NCBI GenBank assembly: GCA_001657315.1
Contig: LYSV01000009.1
Location: 1 to 64,000, forward strand
Direction of reading: 5' to 3'
DNA length: 64,000 bases
Source of the DNA: Flammeovirgaceae bacterium BBD 1991-12
Lineage (GTDB): Bacteria > Bacteroidota > Bacteroidia > Cytophagales > Cyclobacteriaceae
The first letter of the stretch is position 1; each line of letters opens with the position of its first letter. Below are positions 17,607 through 26,596 of this stretch, piece by piece. A program made the translations under genes and the position numbers. The notes under the pieces are model-generated. The model had not been told where the DNA came from. It was given only the letters and a program-made list of their open reading frames with translations, and ran no database searches.

Positions 17607-20600
17607 ATGAGATTAAACACAACATTACTCTTTTTACTTGTTCTGATCGTGATCCCCAGGGCTTACAGCCAGGAAGACTATTTCTCTGGCTTTAAGCGTG
17701 CGCTGGGAGGTAAAAGTTTTACTTATCATTCACAATTCTCTTACCGCGAAAAATGTCTCCTGGCCCGTGCTCGTGCTGAGTTCGATCCCATCGAGTGGGA
17801 AACGGAAGTCATCCCTCACGGATATGCCCGCAAGTCGATATCATTCATCTGGTCCTATGGAATAGGTACCAGGTCGCCCGCCCAGAATTTTGATCTTTAT
17901 GTGAATGATCAACAGTTGCTGACATTCTCCAACCCGACTAACGGGCAGGCCATACGAAAAATAGAAGGAAAAGATGGAGCAGCATTGATTTTCAACCGGT
18001 CTATGACTGATAAAAATGGGGATGAGATGGGGGCAGCCGTGTTAACGGTCCCGGCAAAGTATTTCACCCCGGGGCAGCCCGTGGTCATCAAGGTAGATGG
18101 CGTTGATAATGGAAGCAATAGCTGGTTTATGACCTTTGAAAGGGCGCTTAAAGAAGGCCTTACCGCTCATCAGCTCAAAACGGTGACCAAAAAGGACGGA
18201 AAACTATTCCATACCATAAGGTTTGAGGTCATGCACTTAAAGAAGCCAACCAAAGCAAAGATCATGGTCGGTGATCTAAAAAAAGATGTTTCGCTGAATC
18301 ATGGATTCAATGAAGTGGATTTCCTCATACCGGTAGTCACTGCTCCTGCAACGGTCGAAGCCGAGGTGATCATGGGTAAAAAGAGAGACCGGACCAGTTT
18401 TACCATGGAACCCATCAAAGAATGGACCATCCACCTGGTGCAGCATTCCCATACCGATATCGGCTATACGCGATCTCAAACGGAGATCCTTGCAGAACAC
18501 CTGCGCTTCATTGACTATGCCCTGGACTATTGTGACCAGACGGACGACTACCCTGATGAGGCTAAATTCAGGTGGACCTGCGAGGCGGCGTGGACCGTAC
18601 GTGAGTATCTTAAAAGCCGTCCTGAAAACCAGATAGATCGGCTCTTAAGACGTATCAGGGAAGGACGTATTGAAGTTACAGGTATGTTTTTTAATTTTTC
18701 AGAGATCATTGATGAGACAGCACTGGCCATACAAACCCAAACCCTGAATCTCTTCAAGCAGCAAGGTATAGATGTCAACACGGCTATGCAAAATGACGTC
18801 AATGGCATTGGCTGGGCCATGATCGACCTGTACAATAATACAGGGGTCAGGTACCTCACTATGGGGCAGCATGGTCACCGGGCACATGTGCCTTTTGATA
18901 AACCCACCTCTTTCTGGTGGGAGTCCAATTCGGGAAACCGGTTGCTTGCCTACCGCAGCGAGCACTACATGCACGGAAATGCGCTGAGCCTCATGTCAGG
19001 GAAGATCGATCAGTTCAGGGCTAACTTGTCTCAGTACCTGGATAAATTGGAAAAAAAGGGATATCCGTATGACAAAACCGCTTTCCAGTTTTCAGGATAC
19101 CTCACGGATAACTCCCCTCCGTCCACTGCAGCTTGTGATATAGTGAAGGAATGGAATGAGAAGTATGAATGGCCTAAACTTAAAATGTCGCTGGCCAGTG
19201 AGTTTATGATCTACCTCGATCAGCATGAAAGTGAAAAGCTCCCTGTAAAAAAAGTGGCCTGGCCGGACTGGTGGACCGATGGATTTGGCTCAGCTTTCAA
19301 TGAAACGAAGGCAGCGAGGACCACTCATTCCCATATGATCGCCAACATGGGTTTGCTTTCCATGGTACGGCTAATGGGAACTGCACTACCTGCAACTATG
19401 GATAGTGACATTTTCAGTGCTTATGATGAATTGTTATTTTATGACGAACATACCTTTGGTGCGGCGGAGAGTATTGGCGATCCCCTTTCCGAAAATGCTA
19501 CCATTCAGTGGGGGCAGAAGTCTGCCTATGCCTGGACAGCCTTCAAGGAATCCAGCCTGATCCAGGAAAAAGCGCTGGGGCTTGCGCAACAAAATATTCC
19601 CAAATCAGATGTGCCCACAATAGCCGTTTTTAACACATTAAATTGGACACGCTCAGGGTTGGTCAACGTTTATATCGATCACGAAATATTACCCCTGGGT
19701 CGTGAATTCAATATAATTGATGAGCATGGAAACCCCATCAAGGCACAGCGTATATCCAGCAGGGCCGATGGTAGCTCCTGGGCACTCTGGGCGCCCGCTA
19801 TTCCCCCTATGGGCTATGCTACTTTCCGCATCATGGTGGAAGAGAAGGAAAAGCAAGCGGCCCTCCAGGCAAAAAGCGCTGGTGATCACACACTCGAAAA
19901 TCAATACTATCGCCTGGTGATCGACCCCCAAAGAGGTGTGATCACCAGCCTGTTCGACAAGGAGCTGGGAAAAGAACTACTCGATACTTCCAGTGAAATG
20001 AAACTGGGGGAGTTTATTTATGAGCAACCGAATGACCGTGGAGCTATGGAACGGCTTACAAATGATAACAGGGACACGGTATATGTGCCCATCAAAAAAA
20101 CGATCACGAAGTTGTCGGATATCGAAATTTCCGGGATAAAGGAAAAACCGCTATGGAGCAGCATGGTGATCAATGGCAAGATCGCTACATGTGCAGATCC
20201 CAGGGGGGTCACTATGGAGATCAGGCTCTATCATACCTCGAAGAAGGTAGAGCTCTCTTACAACATGGTCAAATTGCCCGTAACTTCACCCGAGGGTGTT
20301 TTTGTGGCCTTTCCATTCCGGATGAAAGACTCGGATCAGTTAGCCTTTGACGTGCAGGGGGGAACCGTTTATCCGGGCATCAACCAACTGGAAGGCACCT
20401 CGGCCGATTGGAATGTGATACAGAATTTTGCCGCTGTAAAAAATGATGAGGCACAGATCCTGTTCAGTAGCAATGATGTGCCGCTTGTACAGTTCGGAGC
20501 TATAAATACGGGGAGATTCTACTATCAGAATAAGCCCAAAAAGCCTCACATATACTCATGGGTGCTCAATAATTACTGGACTACCAATTTCAGGCCCAGC

Positions 20601-21008
20601 CAGGAGGGCGGCATGACATGGCGCTATTACCTGACCTCTTCGTCGGATATCTCTAATTCTTTTGCAACAAGATTTGGATGGGACAACAGGGTGCCTATGC
20701 TCGCGCGTGTCATTCCGGCAGGCACATCAAAAACATCCGCAGGCTCTGCATCCAGGTCGCTGATCGATATGGATCTGCCTAACCTGCTACTTGTTAATGC
20801 CAGGCCTTCCTCATCGGCCGGAGGTATTATTCTGCATTTGCGTGAAACAGAGGGGGATCATGCCATCCTGGATATTTCGCAATTGTTGGATCAGACGGGT
20901 GCCACGGAGGCTTTTGAGGTAAATGTACTGGGTGAAGAAATGCAGCAGTTAACCAAACCCACGCTTTTTGAGCACTACCAAACGCGGTTTATCCTGCTCA
21001 AAAAATAG
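17607..21008 (+). CDS. secreted GH38-family alpha-mannosidase-like protein
   Basis: This 1133-residue exported protein is homologous along its length to the partial gene at 2-3250. The signal peptide is MRLNTTLLFLLVLIVIPRAYS, then Q. A beta-sandwich N-terminal domain of about 260 residues follows. The catalytic domain begins at HLVQHSHTDIGYT (zinc His and Asp, near residue 280), with AMQNDVNGIGWAMIDLY carrying the likely nucleophile Asp near residue 395. Later beta-domains typical of GH38 complete the protein. The ATG at 17607 is preferred over an in-frame TTG two codons earlier. A LacI-type operator lies directly upstream, so this gene likely opens the third transcription unit (GH38, SDR, CoA-transferase, GH92). 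It probably works in the periplasm on mannose-rich glycans. Confidence 0.87.
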   Translation: MRLNTTLLFLLVLIVIPRAYSQEDYFSGFKRALGGKSFTYHSQFSYREKCLLARARAEFDPIEWETEVIPHGYARKSISFIWSYGIGTRSPAQNFDLYVNDQQLLTFSNPTNGQAIRKIEGKDGAALIFNRSMTDKNGDEMGAAVLTVPAKYFTPGQPVVIKVDGVDNGSNSWFMTFERALKEGLTAHQLKTVTKKDGKLFHTIRFEVMHLKKPTKAKIMVGDLKKDVSLNHGFNEVDFLIPVVTAPATVEAEVIMGKKRDRTSFTMEPIKEWTIHLVQHSHTDIGYTRSQTEILAEHLRFIDYALDYCDQTDDYPDEAKFRWTCEAAWTVREYLKSRPENQIDRLLRRIREGRIEVTGMFFNFSEIIDETALAIQTQTLNLFKQQGIDVNTAMQNDVNGIGWAMIDLYNNTGVRYLTMGQHGHRAHVPFDKPTSFWWESNSGNRLLAYRSEHYMHGNALSLMSGKIDQFRANLSQYLDKLEKKGYPYDKTAFQFSGYLTDNSPPSTAACDIVKEWNEKYEWPKLKMSLASEFMIYLDQHESEKLPVKKVAWPDWWTDGFGSAFNETKAARTTHSHMIANMGLLSMVRLMGTALPATMDSDIFSAYDELLFYDEHTFGAAESIGDPLSENATIQWGQKSAYAWTAFKESSLIQEKALGLAQQNIPKSDVPTIAVFNTLNWTRSGLVNVYIDHEILPLGREFNIIDEHGNPIKAQRISSRADGSSWALWAPAIPPMGYATFRIMVEEKEKQAALQAKSAGDHTLENQYYRLVIDPQRGVITSLFDKELGKELLDTSSEMKLGEFIYEQPNDRGAMERLTNDNRDTVYVPIKKTITKLSDIEISGIKEKPLWSSMVINGKIATCADPRGVTMEIRLYHTSKKVELSYNMVKLPVTSPEGVFVAFPFRMKDSDQLAFDVQGGTVYPGINQLEGTSADWNVIQNFAAVKNDEAQILFSSNDVPLVQFGAINTGRFYYQNKPKKPHIYSWVLNNYWTTNFRPSQEGGMTWRYYLTSSSDISNSFATRFGWDNRVPMLARVIPAGTSKTSAGSASRSLIDMDLPNLLLVNARPSSSAGGIILHLRETEGDHAILDISQLLDQTGATEAFEVNVLGEEMQQLTKPTLFEHYQTRFILLKK

Positions 21009-21139
21009 TTGCGACAAGGTCATGAATGTCCTGTATAATGGCGACCTTGGATCATGAAAACCAAACGCATGAATAACGCTGAACTTTCGGCAGGTACCAG
21101 GATAATGCCGTAGGAAGAGCAAAATGATGTGTAAAAAAT

Positions 21140-21910
21140 ATGGAAAGATTAAAAAATAAGGTGGCAATTGTAACGGGCGCAGCGGATGGTATAGGCCTGG
21201 CCATCAGCCGGTCATTTGCCATGGAAGGAGCTGCGGTAATGATGAGTGATATCAATGCGGATAAATGCGCACAGGAAGCGGCAGCGCTTGTAGCTGATGG
21301 CTATGTGGCTAAGTCTGTTTTATGCAATGTTGGCAAGACATCAGATGTTGAAACACTCGTAGAAAGTACACTTTCCAGTTTTCAACGCATTGACATCTTA
21401 GTGAACAACGCTGCTGTGGCAATATCGGCACATATTGCTGAAATGCCGGAAGAAGATTGGGACGAATTGATGAATATCAACTTAAAAAGTATTTACAGAA
21501 GCATAAAATTGGTAACACCATACATGCAACAGCAACGCTCCGGTAGTGTCATTAATATCTCATCTGTACAAGCCAGCAGAAGTTGGGACCACTGGACAGC
21601 CTATGCCGGAGCAAAAGGCGCTATAATATCTATGACCAATCAGCTCGCAGGCCAGTTTGGTGAGGATAATATACGGTTCAATACCATCTCTCCCGGTGCC
21701 ATCCTTACCCCAATGAACGAAAAAAGAATAGAAGCCGAAGGGAAGGAATTTTTGCAAAGCAGCATACACCAGGCAGCCATGAGACGCATGGGAACCCCAC
21801 AGGAGGTGGCAATGACCGCTGTCTTTTTGGCATCGGACGAAGCTTCATTTATTACGGGAGAAGACATAAGGGTAGACGGAGGACTGTGCACACTCCCCCG
21901 GTATACTTAA
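21140..21910 (+). CDS. short-chain dehydrogenase/reductase (SDR) family oxidoreductase
   Basis: This 256-residue classical SDR, NAD(P)-dependent, has the cofactor motif TGAADGIG near residue 12, NNAAVAISA near residue 90, the catalytic Ser in INISSVQASRS, and Tyr/Lys in YAGAK near residue 155. The C terminus ITGEDIRVDGGLC is typical. An Asp after the second strand (MMSDINADK) suggests NAD rather than NADP preference. It lies between the second GH38 gene and a CaiB/BaiF CoA-transferase, with only 12 bases to the latter. It may oxidise or reduce a sugar-derived or acid intermediate handled by that enzyme. The substrate cannot be deduced from the sequence. Confidence 0.9.
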   Translation: MERLKNKVAIVTGAADGIGLAISRSFAMEGAAVMMSDINADKCAQEAAALVADGYVAKSVLCNVGKTSDVETLVESTLSSFQRIDILVNNAAVAISAHIAEMPEEDWDELMNINLKSIYRSIKLVTPYMQQQRSGSVINISSVQASRSWDHWTAYAGAKGAIISMTNQLAGQFGEDNIRFNTISPGAILTPMNEKRIEAEGKEFLQSSIHQAAMRRMGTPQEVAMTAVFLASDEASFITGEDIRVDGGLCTLPRYT

Positions 21911-21922
21911 CAAAACAAGAAA

Positions 21923-23128
21923 ATGGATCAGGCATTAGAAGGAGTTAAAGTATTGGATTTCTCACAGTTGTTACAGGGGCCGTACGCTACACAAATGATG
22001 GGCGACCTGGGTGCAGATGTGATCAAAATTGAACGTATAGGGTCAGGTGATATCTACAGGGGTATGACCTTTTTTAACCAGTGGATAGCAGGTGATGAGT
22101 CACCCTGCTTCATGGCGTGGAACCGGAATAAACGTTCACTTGCAGTAGATATGAAGTCTGAACAGGGCAAGGAAATTATCTACAGGCTGGCGAAAGATGC
22201 TGATGTGATCATGGAAAACTTCCGCCCGGGAGTAATGTCAAGACTGGGATACGGCTATGAAGATATCAAAAAGATCAACCCGGGCATCATTTACTGCTCG
22301 GCCAGTGGTTGGGGAGACGATGGGCCGTACCTGTCAAGGCCTGGTCAGGATTTGCTGGTGCAGAGTGTAAGCGGAGCCATTATGACAAGCGGTAAAAAGT
22401 CAGACGGACCCGTGGCGATCGGTACGGCATTATGCGATCAGGTCAACGGGCTTAACTCTGTGTATGCGATCCTGGCGGCTTTGTATTACCGTGAAAAAAC
22501 AGGTAAAGGGCAGGAAATCAAAACCAATTTGCTATCGTCTGCCATATCCTTTCAAATGCAGGACTATTTCACGATCCAAAACCTGGGTACTGCTTTCGAA
22601 AGGCCGGAATCCAACCTGGGCCATCCTGGCAATGGTGCTCCTTTCGGTATGTACCAGACCAAAGATGGTTATTTAACCATTGCCATGAGTCCGTGGCCCA
22701 GGCTTGTTGAAGCCCTTGGCGATGACTCTCTGATGCAGTATAATGATCCCCAGGTACTCTTTGACCACCGGGACAGGATCCATAGGATCATAGAGGCCAT
22801 CACCGTCACCAGGACCACCGACGAATGGCTGGAGATCATGTTGGGGCTGGACCTTTGGGTGGCGAAAGTCAACGACCAGAAAGAGGTTGTGAATGACCCC
22901 CAGGTCATTCACAACCATACTTTTGTCGAGATCGAACATCCTAAAGCAGGTAAAATTAAAGTTACCAATATCCCTTTTACCATGAGTGAAACCCCGGGGC
23001 AGATCAAAAGGCCATCGCCTATGATCGGTGAACATGGAGAGGATATTCTGACCGAATTGGGATATGGCAAAGAAGAGATCGAAAGTTTAATTGCTGATAA
23101 TGTTATCAGCATAGAAAAACTGAAATGA
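21923..23128 (+). CDS. CaiB/BaiF family (class III) CoA-transferase, second copy
   Basis: This 401-residue paralogue of the protein at 5232 shows the same landmarks: VKVLDFSQLLQGPYATQMMG, DLGADVIKIE, WNRNKRSLAVDMKSEQGKE, MENFRPGVMSRLGYGYE and the catalytic Asp region RPGQDLLVQSVSG near residue 145. It probably transfers CoA to a small carboxylic acid. One base separates its stop from the GH92 lipoprotein start, so all genes from 17607 to 25778 may be one transcript. Two family III CoA-transferases within one glycan locus is unexpected. They may act on acids derived from sugar oxidation or on acyl decorations. Confidence 0.9.
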   Translation: MDQALEGVKVLDFSQLLQGPYATQMMGDLGADVIKIERIGSGDIYRGMTFFNQWIAGDESPCFMAWNRNKRSLAVDMKSEQGKEIIYRLAKDADVIMENFRPGVMSRLGYGYEDIKKINPGIIYCSASGWGDDGPYLSRPGQDLLVQSVSGAIMTSGKKSDGPVAIGTALCDQVNGLNSVYAILAALYYREKTGKGQEIKTNLLSSAISFQMQDYFTIQNLGTAFERPESNLGHPGNGAPFGMYQTKDGYLTIAMSPWPRLVEALGDDSLMQYNDPQVLFDHRDRIHRIIEAITVTRTTDEWLEIMLGLDLWVAKVNDQKEVVNDPQVIHNHTFVEIEHPKAGKIKVTNIPFTMSETPGQIKRPSPMIGEHGEDILTELGYGKEEIESLIADNVISIEKLK

Positions 23129-23129
23129 C

Positions 23130-25778
23130 ATGAATATCCGTGTCAAAAATCGGTTGGTAATAGTTGTTGCGATCATGATCTTTACCGGTTGTGACATCAA
23201 CAAGGAAGATGCCAGGTCATTCCCCAAAAAGGATTTGTTGGAATTTGTTGATACCCGGGTAGGAACCGCTCCCAGTATAGCCGATGTGACAGTAACTGAA
23301 ACAGAAGAGCCGTTGGGATACGTATCGCCCATTGTGGGCAATCCCTCGGCACTGACCCACTGGACACCTCAAACGGCCAAATGGACAGATCGTGTCATTA
23401 GAGTTCCGGTTCCTTATTGGTACGAGCATGAAAAAATCCAGGGATTTCGAGGCACACGATATCCAAACGGAGCGGTTGTTGGCGATTGGGGGCCGATGTG
23501 TGTGATGCCAATGACAGGTAATGTAGTAATTGATGCAGACGCCCGTGCTTCAAAATTCAGTCACGATAATGAGATCGCCAAACCACATTATTACTCGGTT
23601 ATATTAGACGATTACGGTATTAAAGCTGAATTTACCGCAGCTTCCAAAACCGGTTTTTTTCAGTTTACCTTTCCGGAATCCGGGTCATCATCCGTACTCT
23701 TCGATGGGGTGTATGTTCCCGGGTATTATAAAGTGATACCCGAAAGAAATGAAATTGAGGGTTACATGGTTATTGCAGGTCATTTCAGAAATCACTTTGT
23801 GGCAAGGTTTGATAAAAAAATTGAAACCTATGCTGTGGATATGCTGCCCAATGTGATTGGTGCTGATCTGGTTCCGGACGGGTTTAAAGCGGCGTACTAT
23901 AACAATGATAAATTGGAAGGAGAGCCTGATGTATTTGTGAACTATTCCGAATTGAATTACAATTGGTTGAAAGCACCGGCCGAAGGTGTTAAGGCTGATT
24001 TCTTTTCGGCGGTATACACCGGTACTCTTGTTGCAAGGCATACCGGAGAACATACCTTCGAATTAACCACCAAGGATGGTACCCGAATGTATATAAACGA
24101 CAAAATGGTAATTGACCAGTGGATGTACAGAGCAACAGGTACAAACACACACAAAATGAACCTTACAAAAGGGCAGAAATACGATATACGTATCGAATAT
24201 TATGACGGCTCAAGTACGACTGAGATGCAGCTCAGATGTGCAGAACCGGTGGAGTTGGATCCTGATACCGGATCTCAAATGGCGCTTCAGGGAGCCGATG
24301 GGAATGCGGTATATGTGACTTTCGCTACCAGGGATCAGGAAAAGGTAAAGATGAAGGTGGGTACTTCTCTGATTGATATAGCACAGGCACGGGCAAATAT
24401 GGAAGAAGAGTTTCCGGATTTCGACTTTAAAAAGGCGGTAGTGCAGGGTGCTGATGTCTGGGAGGAAGAGTTAAATATGATCCACGTAGAGGGTGTCGAA
24501 GATGACAAGGCTATTTTCTATACAGCCTTAACCAAATGTTTCGTAAATCCCCGCAACCTAAACGAAGGTGGCAGATACTTTAGTCCGTTTGATTTTAAGG
24601 TTCACGAAGGTGAAATGTACACGGACTTATCCATTTGGGACACATTCCGCTCTTTGCACCCGTTATGGGTGATTTTAAAACCTCAGGAAACGACTGATAT
24701 CATTAACGGTATGTTGAACACCTACCAACAAGGAGGTTGGCTGCCTAAATGGCCAAACCCATGGTATCGTAGTATTATGATGGGAACCCATGCCGATGCA
24801 GTTATTGCCGATGCTTACATAAAGGGTATTAGAGGTTTTGATGCTGAGTTGGCTTTTGAGGCAATGCTAAAAAATGCTACTGAAAAAGGGAATCGCGGAT
24901 TTTCAGGCCGGGTGGGTATTGAATACTTTAATGAAATTGGTTATGTACCTGCTGATGTTTTCGGGCTTTATGGCGAACCTGTAGCAAGAACACTTGAATT
25001 TGCCTACGATGACTATTGTATTGCTCAAATGGCGAAAGCTCTGGGCAAAGAAGATCATTATGCCGATTTTATGAAACGTTCCAGGCGATATATTAATGTG
25101 TTGGATGAAGAAACAGGCTTGGTTCGTGGAAAAAAACGAAATGGTGAGTGGCTTCCTCCATTTGATAAAAGCATTAGTGTATGGGCACAGGGAACAGATC
25201 ATGATGCAGAAGTATATTACAGGAATCATACCCTCTTGGTGCCTCATGATATTCCCGGGCTGGCAGAGTTTATGGGAGGTAATGATAAACTGGAGAGGTA
25301 CCTGGATGATTTCTTTGAAAATGACATGTATTATGTAGGAGATGAGTTTTCAATGCACGCTCCTTTTATGTATAATTCGATCGGTGCGCCATGGAAAACA
25401 CAAAAGGTTGTGCGCGGGATACTGGCAAAATATTTCTTCGATCATGCCGGCGGACTTCCAGGCAATGATGACTGTGGCCAGGTGTCATCGTGGTATGTGT
25501 TTGGCGCTATGGGTTTTTATCCGGCAAACCCTGGAGATCCGGTCTATCAAATTTGTAGTCCTGTATTTGATAAGGTGAAAATAAATGTAGGAGAAGGGAA
25601 AGTATTTACGATAATAGCCAATAGCAATTCAAAAGAGAATCTTTACATACAATCTGCCACGTTGAACGACAGATCCTACAATTTAAGCCAGATACACCAC
25701 GAAGAGATTATGAAAGGAGGGGAGCTGGTCTTTGAAATGGGCCCTGAACCCAATAAGGGCTGGGGGTTGCTAAAATGA
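23130..25778 (+). CDS. GH92 family alpha-mannosidase lipoprotein with inserted PA14 domain
   Basis: GH92 enzymes are calcium-dependent exo-alpha-mannosidases that trim mannose-rich glycans. This 882-residue protein has a lipoprotein signal (MIFTGC, Cys near residue 21). The N-terminal GH92 domain starts at LLEFVDTRVGTAPS and includes GFRGTRYPNGAVVGDWGPM. A PA14-like carbohydrate-binding insertion spans about residues 247-380 (FKAAYYNNDKLEG, TGEHTFELTTKDGTRMYIND, IRIEYYDGSSTTEMQLR). The alpha/alpha barrel follows, with DLSIWDTFRSLHPLW, GHADAV-like GTHADAVIADAY and GNDDCGQVSSWYVFGAMGFY, all strong family signatures. It is the last gene of the co-directional locus, followed by a 401-bp gap. It is likely anchored on the periplasmic or outer face. 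Confidence 0.92.
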   Translation: MNIRVKNRLVIVVAIMIFTGCDINKEDARSFPKKDLLEFVDTRVGTAPSIADVTVTETEEPLGYVSPIVGNPSALTHWTPQTAKWTDRVIRVPVPYWYEHEKIQGFRGTRYPNGAVVGDWGPMCVMPMTGNVVIDADARASKFSHDNEIAKPHYYSVILDDYGIKAEFTAASKTGFFQFTFPESGSSSVLFDGVYVPGYYKVIPERNEIEGYMVIAGHFRNHFVARFDKKIETYAVDMLPNVIGADLVPDGFKAAYYNNDKLEGEPDVFVNYSELNYNWLKAPAEGVKADFFSAVYTGTLVARHTGEHTFELTTKDGTRMYINDKMVIDQWMYRATGTNTHKMNLTKGQKYDIRIEYYDGSSTTEMQLRCAEPVELDPDTGSQMALQGADGNAVYVTFATRDQEKVKMKVGTSLIDIAQARANMEEEFPDFDFKKAVVQGADVWEEELNMIHVEGVEDDKAIFYTALTKCFVNPRNLNEGGRYFSPFDFKVHEGEMYTDLSIWDTFRSLHPLWVILKPQETTDIINGMLNTYQQGGWLPKWPNPWYRSIMMGTHADAVIADAYIKGIRGFDAELAFEAMLKNATEKGNRGFSGRVGIEYFNEIGYVPADVFGLYGEPVARTLEFAYDDYCIAQMAKALGKEDHYADFMKRSRRYINVLDEETGLVRGKKRNGEWLPPFDKSISVWAQGTDHDAEVYYRNHTLLVPHDIPGLAEFMGGNDKLERYLDDFFENDMYYVGDEFSMHAPFMYNSIGAPWKTQKVVRGILAKYFFDHAGGLPGNDDCGQVSSWYVFGAMGFYPANPGDPVYQICSPVFDKVKINVGEGKVFTIIANSNSKENLYIQSATLNDRSYNLSQIHHEEIMKGGELVFEMGPEPNKGWGLLK

Positions 25779-26179
25779 TCCGGATACGTAAACACTCACC
25801 CGACATATCACCATATTAAGAACAGGATAATTACCTTCTGATAAGATCATTGAACTTTACCGGATCAATAAGAACCTATTGATTTCAACGGCCAGGTAAG
25901 AATTCCCCTCAATACAAAGACCCGGCAACTCTGTATAGCCGGGATGCAATACAGGAATCCCGATAATTTCTGCTGACGATCTTCATTGGCGCGCCTGACC
26001 ATCCTGATATTTAGTGATAATTTCTGCTTAAATAACTGATAATATGACCTTTACAGCGTATTCTGCTGGTTTGTAGATACTTTGTATACGCCACACAAGT
26101 CATTTCCAGAAAAGTTTTTCAGAGTTTCGGATCGACAAACGGTTTGTCACTATTTCAAGACTTATTTAGATCATCAACC
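25779..26179. other. intergenic region with hairpin and short direct repeats
   Basis: No gene was found in these 401 bases. A 6-bp GC stem (CCCGGC at 25921 with GCCGGG at 25938) could end GH92 transcription but lacks a T-run. GATAATTTCTGCT occurs twice, at 25962 and 26016. A longer version of the second copy recurs at 58833. Confidence 0.5.
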
Positions 26180-26563
26180 ATGGAAAATCAAAACTCAAAG
26201 CTTACTCTTTATGAGAGGATAGGAGGTAGGGATGCCGTGAACAAGGCTGTAGAGGTCTTTTATGAAAAAGTATTGGCAGATGACCGGATCAATCACTTTT
26301 TCGATGATATCGATATGAAGATCCAGATCGAAAAACAAAAATCCTTTCTGACCTATGCGTTTAACGGACCGGTAAAGTATTCCGGAAAGGATCTGAAGAA
26401 CGCTCATAGTCACCTTGTGACCAGAGGGCTGGACGATAGTCACTTTGACGCAGTGGCAGGTCACCTTGAGAGCACGCTGATCCAGTTGGGGGTACCTCCA
26501 GACCTGATAGACGAAGTAATGACGATAGTGGGGAGTACAAAAAGTGATGTGCTCGGACATTGA
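26180..26563 (+). CDS. group I truncated haemoglobin (cytosolic)
   Basis: This 127-residue globin matches the TrHbN-type fold. It has the N-terminal LTLYERIGGRDAVNKAV, FYEKVLADDRINHFF with Phe-Tyr at the B-helix distal pocket, the proximal His in KNAHSHLVTRG, and HFDAVAGHLESTLIQLGVP in the G/H helices. It probably binds oxygen or nitric oxide in the cytosol. The ATG at 26180 is preferred, since the frame upstream opens only with a TTG at 26144 and adds non-globin residues. It lies 33 bases before a T9SS-exported protein. A lipoprotein haemoglobin relative is three genes further on, so an O2/NO-related small cluster is plausible. Confidence 0.9.
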   Translation: MENQNSKLTLYERIGGRDAVNKAVEVFYEKVLADDRINHFFDDIDMKIQIEKQKSFLTYAFNGPVKYSGKDLKNAHSHLVTRGLDDSHFDAVAGHLESTLIQLGVPPDLIDEVMTIVGSTKSDVLGH

Positions 26564-26596
26564 AAACACCTGAAAATCAACCAACACTAAATAACT

